Source: Stenotrophomonas maltophilia
GTDB lineage: Bacteria; Pseudomonadota; Gammaproteobacteria; Xanthomonadales; Xanthomonadaceae
Length of the DNA stretch: 64,000 bases
Assembly (NCBI RefSeq): GCF_006974125.1
Contig: NZ_CP037858.1
Location: forward strand, 3,100,001-3,164,000
Direction: 5' to 3'
The notes under the pieces were generated by a model, which ran no database searches, was not told the DNA's origin, and saw only the letters and a list, made by a program, of their open reading frames with translations. Of this stretch, positions 1 to 9,675 are shown piece after piece. Numbering within the stretch: position 1 is the stretch's first letter; the number at the start of each line of letters is the position of its first letter. Made by a program: the position numbers and the translations under genes.

Positions 1-1195
1 CGACCGGATCGCGTCCCGCCGGCGGCGTCTGCAGCGTGTAGGAGAAATCGGTGGTGATCCATTGCAGCGCGCGGCGAACGATGGCTTCGTCATCACCGCC
101 GGCATCCTGCCGCCATTGCTGCGCCAGTGTGGCCGTGCGCGGGTTGAAGCCACCGGGCAACTGCAGCGCGGCCCGTCGCAGATAGGGCGACAGCGTGCTG
201 TCGAAGCGTTGTGGGGGCGCTGAATGCAGTCGCCAGCGGCTCAGCGACGCCAGTGAGCGCTCGCTGCTCAGGCTCATGTCCGCATCCAGCGTGCTGCCCG
301 CAGGGGCGCGGCTGGGCAGGTCCAGTGCCACCAGCTGGCGCCGGTCGGTGGGTTCGTAGTCGATCTGATAGTCCCAGCCCTGCGTGCCGGCCTCGACCAT
401 GGCTGCCGGCCGTCGATCGCTGGCGCGGTCACGTGTCCAGCGCCGGCCATCGAAGGCGGTCAGTACCGGTCCCCGCCAGTAGCGTTGCATCGGCTCGGGT
501 ACCGCCCCGAAGAACTGCACGCGCAACGCCGGGGCATCGTCAGCCATCAGGTCCAGCCACTGGCCGGGCTCCATGCTGTCGGACAGCCCAGGCGTGCCGA
601 CGGCACGCTCGGGAACGCCCCACAGCGGCGTTGCCAGCCGCGGGAACAGCCAGAAGCAGGCCAATGCCAGTGGCAGGCCGATCGCCAGCAGGCGGCCAAC
701 GCCGCGCAGCTGCCCTCGCAGTGGCAGGTGGCCGGCGTGGCCTTCATCCCCGGCCAGGCGCTGCAGGGCGAGCAACGCGCTGATCCCCGCCAATGCGGCC
801 AATCCGGTGGTCAGTGGTCCCTGGTCGAGCAGGAACGCCGCAAACGGGGAAAACAGCGCGAAGCCGAGCAGGCTGCGGGCATCGCGCCGGCTGCGCAGTT
901 CGCTGGACTTGATCGCCAGCATCGCTGCCAGCAGGGCGCAACCGGTATCGCGCCCGGGTCGAACCATCCCCATCTGCCAGACGATGGCACCGAGCATGGC
1001 CAGCACCAGCAGCAGGCGCAGCGGCATGGGCAGGACCTTCCGCCACGACAGGACCGCAGTCACGCCCGCCGCGGCCGCGATCACGCCGGCCAGCAGGGGC
1101 GGCAACTGCAGCAGCAGCGGCAACAGCGCCAACGCCGCGCTGGCCAGGGTCCAGTTGCGGGCATTGCGGTCGAGCGAGGGCGTGGTCTCAGTCAT
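1..1195 (-). CDS. TgpA-like transglutaminase membrane protein (partial, N-terminal part)
   Basis: The reverse strand from an ATG at 1195 reads open to the window edge (about 398 residues). The N-terminal ~190 residues hold several hydrophobic segments (for example around ALALLPLLLQLPPLLAGVIA), typical of the DUF3488 membrane part of TgpA proteins. A soluble periplasmic stretch follows with MQRYWRGPVLTAFDGRRW. It ends near ALQWITTDFSYTLQTPP, where the transglutaminase core begins, so the catalytic Cys-His-Asp residues lie outside the window. The start overlaps the last 8 bases of the DUF58 gene, so the order moxR-DUF58-tgpA is one operon. This trio is common in gammaproteobacteria and is thought to act in the cell envelope. 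The exact substrate is not known from sequence. Confidence 0.85.
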   Translation of the reverse strand, partial: MTETTPSLDRNARNWTLASAALALLPLLLQLPPLLAGVIAAAAGVTAVLSWRKVLPMPLRLLLVLAMLGAIVWQMGMVRPGRDTGCALLAAMLAIKSSELRSRRDARSLLGFALFSPFAAFLLDQGPLTTGLAALAGISALLALQRLAGDEGHAGHLPLRGQLRGVGRLLAIGLPLALACFWLFPRLATPLWGVPERAVGTPGLSDSMEPGQWLDLMADDAPALRVQFFGAVPEPMQRYWRGPVLTAFDGRRWTRDRASDRRPAAMVEAGTQGWDYQIDYEPTDRRQLVALDLPSRAPAGSTLDADMSLSSERSLASLSRWRLHSAPPQRFDSTLSPYLRRAALQLPGGFNPRTATLAQQWRQDAGGDDEAIVRRALQWITTDFSYTLQTPPAGRDPV

Positions 1196-2134
1196 GCGGC
1201 ATCAATGCCAGTGCACGCAGGCACAGGTGGTGGTGGCTGGCACCCTGGCCTGGCCCGAACGGCGGGTGTGCAGGCAGCAGCAGGGTGTAGCGGCGGCCTT
1301 CGCGCTCGGCCATGTCGACCCATCGTGCCAATCGTGCGATGCGTGCTTCATGGCCCAGGGGGGCCAGCGTGCGCCAGTCGAGGATGACTTCGATGCCGAC
1401 CGGCTTTTCGTACTCGCGCACCAGCAGGCTGTCGCGGCGTGCCGAGTGCTTCCATGAAATGCTGCGTGGTGCATCGCCCGCACGATAGGGCCGTAGCTGA
1501 TGCAGTTCCTCGCCGCTGGCATGGGCGCGGGTGTGCAGCGGATCGTTGCCGCTTTCCGGCAGTGGATGAGCAAGCGCCTCGGGTTGCGGATAGACCAGCA
1601 GCGCTTGTTCCGGCCACACCCACGACCATGCCCGCACCAGGCCCAGTGGCTGGGTGGTGGACAGGCGGATGCGTGGCAGTTCCAGCCAGCCGCGGCGTTC
1701 GCTGGGAACCTGCAGTTCCACTTCACCGCGGCCGTGTGCAGGCAGCGAGGTCCAGGCTTCGCTGTCACCCAGCTGCAGGTGCAGGCCGTGACGTGCGCGC
1801 GGATCGCGCAGTGACACGTCCACGCGCAGGCGCAGTGGTTGTCCAGCCGGAACCGGTTCGGCGGAGATCGCGTCGATCTGTACGCCCGACAGCTGAAGGT
1901 GCGCGGCGATGGCGCTGGCGATCGCCGCTGCCGCCAGCAGCAGGGCCAGCAGCAACGCCGGGTTGTTGTTGTAGTTCAGTGCGCCCAGCAGCATGGCCGC
2001 CAGCAGCGTGGCGACGAACAGGCCGAAGCGGGTGGGCAGCACGTAGATGCGATGGCGGTCCAGGCGCTGCGGCAGTACTTCAGGCCTGCGCGGGCGTGCC
2101 AGCAGTTGCAGTCGTGCCCAGCGTGTGGTCACCC

Positions 2135-2138
<4 letters not shown>
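1188..2138 (-). CDS. DUF58 domain protein
   Basis: A 316-residue protein with two hydrophobic segments at roughly residues 38-75 and a cytoplasmic C-terminal part containing the DUF58 signature RPYRAGDAPRSISWKHSAR followed by LLVREYEKP. DUF58 proteins are encoded beside MoxR ATPases and often carry a degenerate von Willebrand A-like fold; their client is generally unknown. The start is a TTG that overlaps the TGA of the upstream moxR gene (4-base overlap), implying translational coupling. The stop overlaps the start of the transglutaminase gene. Family assignment is firm; the biochemical role is inferred from context only. Confidence 0.88.
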
Positions 2139-3088
<950 letters not shown>

Positions 3089-3130
3089 GATCGTCTCAGG
3101 TCTGGAATCCATTCGATTATCCATAGAGCA

Positions 3131-4966
3131 ATGCAAGGCGAACAGCGCGCGCGGACAATATTTCTCTGGTTATGGACGCTGGTCACAGCGGCCAAGCTGG
3201 TGGTGGCTGCGCGCCTGCCACTGTTCGTTGACGAGGCGTTCTACTGGCAGGAAGGCCAGCACCTGGCCGCTGCGTATTCGGATCTCCCCGGACTGACCGC
3301 ATGGCTGGCGCGCCTGGGTGTGGAGATCGGTGGCCACCATGTGCTCGCGTTGCGCCTCCCGTTCCTGGCCATCGGCGCGCTGCTGCCGTTGCTGGTGGTG
3401 CGCACGGCCACGCGCTGGTTCGGCAATGTGGCTGGTTGGCAGGCGGGCAGCCTCACGCTGTTGATGCCGTTGTCGGCGACGCTGGGCCTGCTGGCGGTGC
3501 CGGATGTGCCCATGGCGCTGGCCGCGGTGATCTGCCTGCACGCCGGTGCACGGCTGCTGCACAACGTTGATGCATCGTCGGCGATGAAGCTTGCGCTGGG
3601 TCTGTCGATCGGTGCGCTCAGTCACTATCGTTTCATCGGTGTCATCGGCGTTGGCTTCATCGCGCTGCTGGCGCTGCCGCAGGGGCGGCGCATGCTGGCC
3701 GATCCGCGCGTATGGGTCGCACTGGCGGTGGGCGTGCTGGCGTGGCTGCCGTTGCTGGCATGGAACGCGGACAACCACGACGCCGGCCTGAAGTTCCAGG
3801 TGGTCGAGCGCCATCCCTGGACGTTTGAATGGAACGGACTGTGGTTCCTGGTGATCCAGCCGATGCTGGTCACCCCGATCCTGTGCATGGCGATGTGGAA
3901 GGTGGCGCTGGCCGGTACCCGCAGGGGCGGCGGCACGCGCGTGCAGTGGCGCTACTTCGGCCTGGTCGGGGGCGTATCCACGCTGGGCATCTTCCTGCTG
4001 GGCTTCTTCACCGACGTCGAGCGGATCAGTTTCCATTGGCCGCTGCCGGGCTACCTGGCCCTGCTGGTGGCGGTGCCGGTGGTGCTCAACGGCTGGCCAC
4101 GCTGGCTGCGGCGCACCGGCTGGTGGCTGGCCGGCGCAGGCATGGTGCTGGCGTTCGGTTATTACCTGATGGCCTCCACGCCTGCGTTGCGCGAGCAGCT
4201 GGCGGGCAGCAAGTACTACCCGCGCAATTTCGCTGGCTGGCAGCCGTTGGCGATGGCGGTGCGCGAAGAGTTGCAGCAGATGCCCGCGGGCACGCGGGTG
4301 CTGGCGGGGAACTTCAAGGTGGGGGCCGAACTGGGCTTCCAGCTCGGCAACGGCGATATCGAGGTGCTGCCGCATCCGCTCAACGACAAGCATGGGCGCA
4401 CCGCGCAGCTGGCGCAGTGGGAACTGCTGCATGAGGGCAAGCGTTCGGCGCCGATGCTGCTGGTGCTTTCACCCAGCGATCAGCGTTACCGCGATCTGCT
4501 GGCGCGCTATCACGCCATCTGCGAGCAGGTGGGGCCGTTGCCGGCGCCGCGGGTGGTCAGCAGTGACCATGGGTTCCAGCGTTTCCTGCTGTTCCGGCTG
4601 CCGGCGCAGCGCGCACCGGGGGCGTGCGTGACTCCGGCAATGGCGTGGCTGGATACACCTTCCAACGGCGAAAAGGTGTCTGGCACGCTGGCCATCAAGG
4701 GATGGGCATTCAAGGATGGCGTCGGCCTGTCACGGGTTGAAGTGCTGGTCGATGGCCGCTCGATGGGGGATGCGCGCTATGGCCGCGCATTCGACGTGCG
4801 CCAGACCTGGCCGGACAGCACCGATCCGCAGCATCTGGCGGTGGGCTTCGATGCTTCATTGGACACCAGCACGCTGGCGCCGGGACGGCATTGGCTGGGC
4901 CTGCGCCTGCACGGCCGCGATGGCAGCGTGGAGGAATGGCAGGAGCAGCCGTTCGAGGTTCGTTGA
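3131..4966 (+). CDS. Glycosyltransferase family 39-like membrane protein with C-terminal Ig-like domain
   Basis: A 611-residue multi-pass membrane protein. The N-terminus carries LPLFVDEAFYWQEGQHLA, the Asp-Glu containing first loop typical of GT-C (PMT/ArnT/family 39) glycosyltransferases that use polyprenyl-phosphate sugars. About ten hydrophobic segments follow to residue ~345. Residues ~500-611 form a beta-rich tail (DTPSNGEKVSGTLAIKGWAF...) resembling an Ig-like domain. It likely transfers a sugar to a periplasmic acceptor, but donor and acceptor cannot be read from sequence. It is divergent from moxR and followed by a REP pair. The terminal Ig-like module is an unusual addition to the family. 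Confidence 0.75.
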   Translation: MQGEQRARTIFLWLWTLVTAAKLVVAARLPLFVDEAFYWQEGQHLAAAYSDLPGLTAWLARLGVEIGGHHVLALRLPFLAIGALLPLLVVRTATRWFGNVAGWQAGSLTLLMPLSATLGLLAVPDVPMALAAVICLHAGARLLHNVDASSAMKLALGLSIGALSHYRFIGVIGVGFIALLALPQGRRMLADPRVWVALAVGVLAWLPLLAWNADNHDAGLKFQVVERHPWTFEWNGLWFLVIQPMLVTPILCMAMWKVALAGTRRGGGTRVQWRYFGLVGGVSTLGIFLLGFFTDVERISFHWPLPGYLALLVAVPVVLNGWPRWLRRTGWWLAGAGMVLAFGYYLMASTPALREQLAGSKYYPRNFAGWQPLAMAVREELQQMPAGTRVLAGNFKVGAELGFQLGNGDIEVLPHPLNDKHGRTAQLAQWELLHEGKRSAPMLLVLSPSDQRYRDLLARYHAICEQVGPLPAPRVVSSDHGFQRFLLFRLPAQRAPGACVTPAMAWLDTPSNGEKVSGTLAIKGWAFKDGVGLSRVEVLVDGRSMGDARYGRAFDVRQTWPDSTDPQHLAVGFDASLDTSTLAPGRHWLGLRLHGRDGSVEEWQEQPFEVR

Positions 4967-4979
4967 GGCTTCTGCTTTT

Positions 4980-5060
4980 GTAGAGTCGAGCCATGCTCGA
5001 CTGCTTCTGTACCAGGTGGCAGGGGGCCGGGAAAAGCAGTCGAGCATGGCTCGACTCTAC
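4980..5060. repeat. Pair of inverted SMAG/REP palindromes
   Basis: Two copies of the same element face each other: 4980-5001 starts with GTAG and folds as GTCGAGC-CAT-GCTCGAC, and 5036-5060 is its reverse complement ending in CTAC. Together they can also pair over about 27 bases. The GTAG end and short stem with a 3-base loop match the SMAG family of S. maltophilia repetitive extragenic palindromes. The pair sits between the convergent glycosyltransferase and maf genes, where it may also serve as a bidirectional terminator or mRNA stabiliser. Confidence 0.85.
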
Positions 5061-5063
5061 AGT

Positions 5064-5633
5064 TCAGGGCACCGCGAACCCTGCCTGGCGCAGCAACCCG
5101 CACAGCGCGATCAGCGGCAGGCCGATCAGCGCGGTCGGGTCGCGGTTGTCGATCGCTTCGAACAGGCTGATGCCCAGGCCCTCGCACTTGAAGCTGCCGG
5201 CACAATCCAGCGGCTGTTCGGCGGCCACGTAGCGGGCGATCTCCTCCTGCCCCAGCGTGCGGAAACGGACTTCGGTCAGATCCACGGCGCTGAATGATTC
5301 TCCGCCCTGCGTGAGACTGATGGCAGTGTGGAAGCGTACCGTCTGCCCGGACATCGCCGCCAACTGCGCGCAGGCCGCCTTGGCCGTGCCCGGCTTGCCC
5401 AGCGGCCGCCCGTTCAGGTCCGCCACCTGGTCCGAGCCGATCACCCAGATGCCGGGGTAGCGGGCGGCGACCTCGGCCGCCTTGGCCGAGGCCAGGCGCG
5501 TCGCCAGGGCCAGCGGCGTCTCAGCGTTCAACGGGGTTTCATCCACGTCCGGGCGGGCGCAGTCGAAGGGCAGGCCCAGCCGCTGCAGCAACTCGCGGCG
5601 GTAGCGGGAGGTAGAGGCCAGGACCAGTGACAT
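5064..5633 (-). CDS. maf: Maf-like nucleotide pyrophosphatase (YceF type)
   Basis: A 189-residue Maf protein: N-terminal LVLASTSRYRRELLQRLG, the PDVDE motif, RLASAKA, GSDQV with the catalytic Asp, and GKPGTAKAACAQL. The form GSDQVADLNGRPLGKPG resembles the YceF subfamily, which hydrolyses 7-methyl-GTP, rather than the dTTP/UTP-specific YhdE subfamily. The gene is divergent from yceD-rpmF-fabH, the usual neighbour of yceF in gammaproteobacteria, which supports the subfamily call. Its 3' end lies 3 bases from the REP pair. The function protects the nucleotide pool from aberrant nucleotides. Confidence 0.88.
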   Translation of the reverse strand: MSLVLASTSRYRRELLQRLGLPFDCARPDVDETPLNAETPLALATRLASAKAAEVAARYPGIWVIGSDQVADLNGRPLGKPGTAKAACAQLAAMSGQTVRFHTAISLTQGGESFSAVDLTEVRFRTLGQEEIARYVAAEQPLDCAGSFKCEGLGISLFEAIDNRDPTALIGLPLIALCGLLRQAGFAVP

Positions 5634-5746
5634 GCGACAATTCCGGGGCAGGGCACGGCAGTCTGGCCTGTGCGCAGCGCCAGCAGCAAGTCCTGTATGG
5701 CGGGCATTTGACAGCAGCCCCCCCGATCCTTAGTATTCAGCGGCTT

Positions 5747-6256
5747 ATGTCCGCGAACGTGCCCGAATCGCTGGATGCTTGGCGGATGGTCGTAGCGCGA
5801 AGGCGCTTCGACGGCCAGGTCTCCCTGGCTGAATTGACCCGCCTGCAGGGGCTGGTCGCAGATACCGACGGCGAGTGTTCCTACTCGCTTGAATTCGGTC
5901 GCGACGAAGTCCTGCGGGTATCCTATGTGGAACTGACCATCGACACCGCGTTGCCGCTGACCTGTCAGCGCAGCATGCAGCGATTCCTGTTGCCGGTGAA
6001 GGTGACCCAGAGGCTTGGCCTGATCCGCGACGAGGATGAGGAATCGTCCCTGCCGGAGGAATACGAGGCGTTGCTGGTGCCGGAAGACGGCCAGCTGCGT
6101 CCGCTGGACCTGGTTGAAGACGAGTTGGTGCTGGCGGTGCCGGTGGTACCGCTGTCACCCGACGGCGAAGCAGTCGACAAGGACTGGGCGCCGAGCGAAG
6201 AAGAAACGAAGAAGGCCAACCCGTTCGCGGCGTTGGCGGCATTGAAGAAACAATAG
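5747..6256 (+). CDS. yceD: YceD (DUF177) family protein
   Basis: A 169-residue protein beginning [19 protein letters not shown]. It has the DUF177 pattern, with [16 protein letters not shown] near the middle (the conserved CxR segment) and an acidic region ending in [12 protein letters not shown], the conserved C-terminal NPFA.L..LK. In bacteria and plants this family is needed for 23S rRNA accumulation and is encoded just ahead of rpmF. I chose the ATG at 5747: a longer in-frame reading from 5627 overlaps maf and has no homologous character. Confidence 0.88.
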   Translation: MSANVPESLDAWRMVVARRRFDGQVSLAELTRLQGLVADTDGECSYSLEFGRDEVLRVSYVELTIDTALPLTCQRSMQRFLLPVKVTQRLGLIRDEDEESSLPEEYEALLVPEDGQLRPLDLVEDELVLAVPVVPLSPDGEAVDKDWAPSEEETKKANPFAALAALKKQ

Positions 6257-6363
6257 CAGCCGGATTGTCGTCGGCGGCTGCGGCGAAAGCGAAAGTGTGC
6301 TGGGCGCTGGCGTCCTGCGCGACGATACGACGAAGCAAATCGAACCGAGTTTGGAGCAATCCC

Positions 6364-6558
6364 ATGGCTGTGCAGAAATCCCGTGTCACCCCGTCCCGCC
6401 GCGGCATGCGTCGTGCCCATGACGCCCTGAGCGCCAAGCAGCTGTCGACCGACCCGACCACCGGCGAAGTGCACCTGCGTCACCACATCACTGCCGACGG
6501 TTTCTACCGCGGCAAGAAGGTCATCCAGACCAAGACCTCGGCCGTCGAAGAAGATTGA
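6364..6558 (+). CDS. rpmF: 50S ribosomal protein L32
   Basis: A 64-residue basic protein starting [20 protein letters not shown], the canonical L32 N-terminus, with [20 protein letters not shown] in the C-terminal half. The four zinc-binding cysteines present in some bacterial L32 proteins are absent, as is usual in gammaproteobacteria. It is preceded by GGAGCAA as ribosome site and followed 10 bases later by a terminator-like hairpin, so it forms a unit with yceD ahead of the fatty acid genes. Confidence 0.97.
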   Translation: MAVQKSRVTPSRRGMRRAHDALSAKQLSTDPTTGEVHLRHHITADGFYRGKKVIQTKTSAVEED

Positions 6559-6567
6559 TGTGCCGGG

Positions 6568-6606
6568 AAGGCCGCTGCCTCTGGGCAGCGGCCTTTGCCT
6601 TCTTTC
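6568..6606 (+). terminator. Hairpin after rpmF
   Basis: A 12-bp stem (AAGGCCGCTGCC with GGCAGCGGCCTT) and a 4-base loop, followed by a T-rich run (TGCCTTCTTT). It separates rpmF from fabH and could give partial termination. Confidence 0.7.
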
Positions 6607-6649
6607 CCGGGCGTGCCGGTGATCGGCGGCCCGCGCAACAGGAAACATG

Positions 6650-7627
6650 ATGAGCAAGCGGATCTATTCGAGGATCGCGGGCACCGGTAGCTATTTGCCG
6701 GAAAAAGTCCTGACCAACGCCGACCTGGAAAAAATGGTCGAAACCTCGGATGAGTGGATCCAGTCGCGCACCGGAATTCGTGAACGGCACATCGCGGCCG
6801 AAGGCGAAACCACCAGCGACCTCGGCTACCAGGCCGCGTTGCGCGCACTTGAAGCGGCCGGTATCGACGCTTCGCAGCTCGACATGATCGTGGTTGGTAC
6901 GACCACGCCTGACCTCATTTTCCCCTCCACCGCCTGCCTGATCCAGGCCAAGCTCGGTGTTGCGGGGTGCCCTGCCTTTGACGTCAACGCCGCCTGCTCG
7001 GGCTTCGTGTTCGCGTTGGGCGTGGCCGACAAGTTCATCCGTTCCGGCGACTGCAAGCATGTGCTGGTGATCGGCACCGAAACGCTGACCCGCATGGTCG
7101 ACTGGAACGATCGCACCACCTGCGTGCTGTTCGGCGATGGCGCCGGCGCCGTCGTGCTCAAGGCCGACGAAGAAACCGGCATCCTCAGCACCCACCTGCA
7201 TGCCGACGGCAGCAAGAAGGAACTGCTGTGGAACCCGGTGGGCGTCTCGACCGGCTTCAAGGACGGCGCCAACGGTGGTGGCACCATCAACATGAAGGGC
7301 AACGACGTGTTCAAGTACGCCGTCAAGGCGCTGGACTCGGTCGTGGACGAGACCCTGGCCGCCAATGGCCTGGACAAGTCCGACCTGGATTGGCTGATTC
7401 CGCACCAGGCCAACCTGCGCATCATCGAAGCCACCGCCAAGCGCCTGGACATGTCGATGGACCAGGTGGTGGTGACTGTCGACAAGCATGGCAACACCTC
7501 GTCCGGTTCGGTGCCGCTGGCGCTGGATGCCGCGGTGCGTTCAGGCCGCGTCGAGCGCGGCCAGCTGCTGCTGCTGGAAGCCTTCGGCGGCGGCTTCACG
7601 TGGGGTTCGGCCCTGCTGCGCTATTGA
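6650..7627 (+). CDS. fabH: Beta-ketoacyl-ACP synthase III
   Basis: A 325-residue KAS III that condenses acetyl-CoA with malonyl-ACP to start type II fatty acid synthesis in the cytosol. The catalytic triad is visible: Cys116 in NAACSGF, His252 in PHQANLRI and Asn282 in GNTSSGSVP. The N-terminal [13 protein letters not shown] and [14 protein letters not shown] motifs are standard. Two adjacent ATGs occur (6647, 6650). I chose the second because AGGA at 6640-6643 is then 6 bases away. It heads the fab cluster fabH-(kinase-like)-fabD-fabG-acpP-fabF. Confidence 0.97.
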   Translation: MSKRIYSRIAGTGSYLPEKVLTNADLEKMVETSDEWIQSRTGIRERHIAAEGETTSDLGYQAALRALEAAGIDASQLDMIVVGTTTPDLIFPSTACLIQAKLGVAGCPAFDVNAACSGFVFALGVADKFIRSGDCKHVLVIGTETLTRMVDWNDRTTCVLFGDGAGAVVLKADEETGILSTHLHADGSKKELLWNPVGVSTGFKDGANGGGTINMKGNDVFKYAVKALDSVVDETLAANGLDKSDLDWLIPHQANLRIIEATAKRLDMSMDQVVVTVDKHGNTSSGSVPLALDAAVRSGRVERGQLLLLEAFGGGFTWGSALLRY

Positions 7628-7658
7628 TAGTGCAAGTTACGACAATGTGAAGCTTTGT

Positions 7659-7690
7659 CGTTACGGCCCCTCTGGGGCCGTAACGCGTTT
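7659..7690 (+). terminator. Hairpin after fabH
   Basis: A perfect 12-bp stem (CGTTACGGCCCC paired with GGGGCCGTAACG, loop TCT) followed by CGTTTATAG. It probably attenuates transcription between fabH and the next gene. The T run is short, so full termination is uncertain. Confidence 0.6.
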
Positions 7691-7705
7691 ATAGGAGTAC
7701 CTGTC

Positions 7706-8488
7706 ATGGTTGAGCCCATCGTCATCGAAGGGCAGCGCGCCTGGCTGAAGCAGTACGGCAAGGGAAGCCGCGCACTGGCCCTGGGCCTGCTCAATTTCGT
7801 TGCCCGCCGTTTCCATCTCGATGCCCTGCGCCCACCGCCGCACCGTGGTGGTGACGCCGCGCGCGAAACCGAAGCCCGTCGCCTTGGGGAACTACAGGCG
7901 CAGGGCGTGAACGTGCCCGACGTGCTGGGCAGCGGCCATGCTGCACTGGTGATCGGCGACAACGGCAGCTCGTTCAATACCTGCCTGCGCCAGGCCGATG
8001 AGGCAGGCCGCGACCGGCTGGTGATGGCGGCGATGCAGGCCATCGCAGAGGCGCATGCGCGCGGCGCCTATTTCGGCCAGCCGTTGCCGCGCAACCTCAC
8101 CTGGGATGGGCAGAAGGTGGGCTTCATCGACTTCGAGGAAGATCCGCTGGAAGTGATGGAGCTGTCCGAAGCGCAGGCCCGCGACTGGCTGATGTTCGGT
8201 TACGGCGTGGCCAAGTACTACGCCGACCGCCCCGAGCAGCTGCAGACGATGATGGCCGAGGCGATGGGCGATGCCCAGGCGCCGGTGCGCGAGCATGTGC
8301 ATGCGGTCAGCGGCCGCCTGCGCAGCCTGGCCCGGGTGTGCATGAAACTGGGCCGTTCAGCGCGCGCGCTGGCCCATTCGATCTTCATCGCCCATGGCGC
8401 CAGCACGGCGGGCGTGCTGATGCTGGTTGGCCTGTGCGTGGATTTCCTCGCCGACGGCGACCTGGACGTGCTGCAGCTGTTCTGCTGA
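7706..8488 (+). CDS. Kinase-fold (LPS/Ser-Thr kinase-like) protein in the fab cluster
   Basis: A 260-residue protein with a plausible kinase-like N-lobe: RAWLKQYG (candidate ATP-binding Lys), ARETEARRLGEL (candidate alpha-C Glu) and a hinge-like ALVIGDNGSSF. In the C-lobe, AEAHARGAYFGQPLPRNLTW stands where an H-G-D-x-x-x-x-N catalytic loop would be, and VGFIDFEEDP resembles the metal-binding DFE motif. The usual catalytic Asp appears replaced (FGQ instead of HGD), so activity is uncertain. A hydrophobic C-terminal segment (TAGVLMLVGLCVDFL) suggests membrane contact. Start ATG 7706 follows TAGGAG by 8 bases. It lies between fabH and fabD; its role in lipid or LPS metabolism is only inferred. 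Confidence 0.55.
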   Translation: MVEPIVIEGQRAWLKQYGKGSRALALGLLNFVARRFHLDALRPPPHRGGDAARETEARRLGELQAQGVNVPDVLGSGHAALVIGDNGSSFNTCLRQADEAGRDRLVMAAMQAIAEAHARGAYFGQPLPRNLTWDGQKVGFIDFEEDPLEVMELSEAQARDWLMFGYGVAKYYADRPEQLQTMMAEAMGDAQAPVREHVHAVSGRLRSLARVCMKLGRSARALAHSIFIAHGASTAGVLMLVGLCVDFLADGDLDVLQLFC

Positions 8489-8497
8489 TGGCTGGCA

Positions 8498-8538
8498 GGG
8501 GTCAGATCCCTTTTCCTGCGGAAAAGGGATCTGACCCC
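8498..8538. repeat. Perfect 19-bp palindrome with 3-base loop
   Basis: Left arm 8498-8516 (GGGGTCAGATCCCTTTTCC), loop TGC, right arm 8520-8538 is its exact reverse complement. It is the longest perfect palindrome in the fab cluster and sits 9 bases after the kinase-like gene, far enough from fabD to act as a processing or termination structure. It is not of the GTAG/SMAG type. Confidence 0.85.
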
Positions 8539-8648
8539 GTCGCGCTTGCCCGGCCGCGCTCCATACGCCTGCATACGCGCACGTACAGACGACACAGCGG
8601 ATTCGCCCTTATCATGGCCCGCTTCGATTGCAACAAGCGGATGACCGC

Positions 8649-9593
8649 GTGACCGTATCCACCCTCGCTTTTGTCTTCCCCGGCCAGGGCTCGCAGTCTG
8701 TGGGCATGGTGGCCGAGCTGGCCGAACTGCACCCGCAGGTGCGTGAAGCCTTCACCGAGGCATCCGATGGTGCCGGCGTCGACCTGTGGGCGCTGTCCCA
8801 GGGTGGCCCGGAGGAAATGCTCAACCGTACCGAATACACCCAGCCGGCCCTGCTGGCCGCGAGCATCGGCGTGTGGCGCGCCTGGAACGCCGTGGGCGGT
8901 CCGCGCCCGTCGGTGCTGGCCGGCCACAGCCTGGGCGAATACACCGCGCTGGTTGCCGCTGGCGCGCTGAGCCTGCATGACGGCGCGCACCTGGTGCGCC
9001 TGCGCGGCCAGCTGATGCAGGAAGCCGCACCGGCCGGTGTCGGCGCCATGGCCGCCGTGCTCGGTGCCGAAGACCAGCTGGTGCTGGACGTCTGCGCCGA
9101 AGCCGCAGGCAGCCAGGTGGTGGTGCCGGCCAACTTCAATTCGCCGGGCCAGATCGTGATCGGTGGCGACGCCGACGCCGTCGACCGTGCGCTGGCGCTG
9201 CTGGCCGAGAAGGGCGTGCGCAAGGCCGTCAAGCTGGCCGTGAGCGTGCCCTCGCACACCCCGCTGATGCGCGAAGCCGCCAACCGCCTCGCCGAAGTGA
9301 TGGCTGGCCTGTCCTGGCAGGCGCCGCAGCTGCCGGTGGTGCAGAACGTCGATGCCAAGGTGCATGACGGTATCGACGCGATCCGTACCGCGTTGGTGCA
9401 GCAGCTGTACCAGCCGGTGCAGTGGACCGGTTGCGTGCAGGCTCTGGCCGGCCGTGGCATCACCCAGATCGCCGAGTGCGGCCCGGGCAAGGTTCTGACC
9501 GGTCTGGTCAAGCGCATCGACAAGGCCATCGACGGCCGTTCGCTGGCCACCCCGGGCGACTTCGAAGGCGCCCGCGAGGCATGGTCGGTCTGA
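8649..9593 (+). CDS. fabD: Malonyl-CoA:ACP transacylase
   Basis: A 314-residue transacylase loading malonyl groups on ACP. Motifs: FVFPGQGSQSVGM at the N-terminus, nucleophile Ser94 in GHSLGEY, and catalytic His203 in VPSHTPLM, plus NFNSPGQIVIGG. I chose the GTG at 8649, which gives the usual family start one strand before FPGQGS. An in-frame TTG at 8628 would add seven residues. It is followed by fabG after an 82-base gap, consistent with one transcript. Confidence 0.96.
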   Translation: MTVSTLAFVFPGQGSQSVGMVAELAELHPQVREAFTEASDGAGVDLWALSQGGPEEMLNRTEYTQPALLAASIGVWRAWNAVGGPRPSVLAGHSLGEYTALVAAGALSLHDGAHLVRLRGQLMQEAAPAGVGAMAAVLGAEDQLVLDVCAEAAGSQVVVPANFNSPGQIVIGGDADAVDRALALLAEKGVRKAVKLAVSVPSHTPLMREAANRLAEVMAGLSWQAPQLPVVQNVDAKVHDGIDAIRTALVQQLYQPVQWTGCVQALAGRGITQIAECGPGKVLTGLVKRIDKAIDGRSLATPGDFEGAREAWSV

Positions 9594-9675
9594 CTCCCCC
9601 TGTTCCTGCCGACCGTACCGGTGGCCGCTGCACGCGGCACGGGTGCGGCGGCCGCCCCAGCCTGAGGAAAACATC

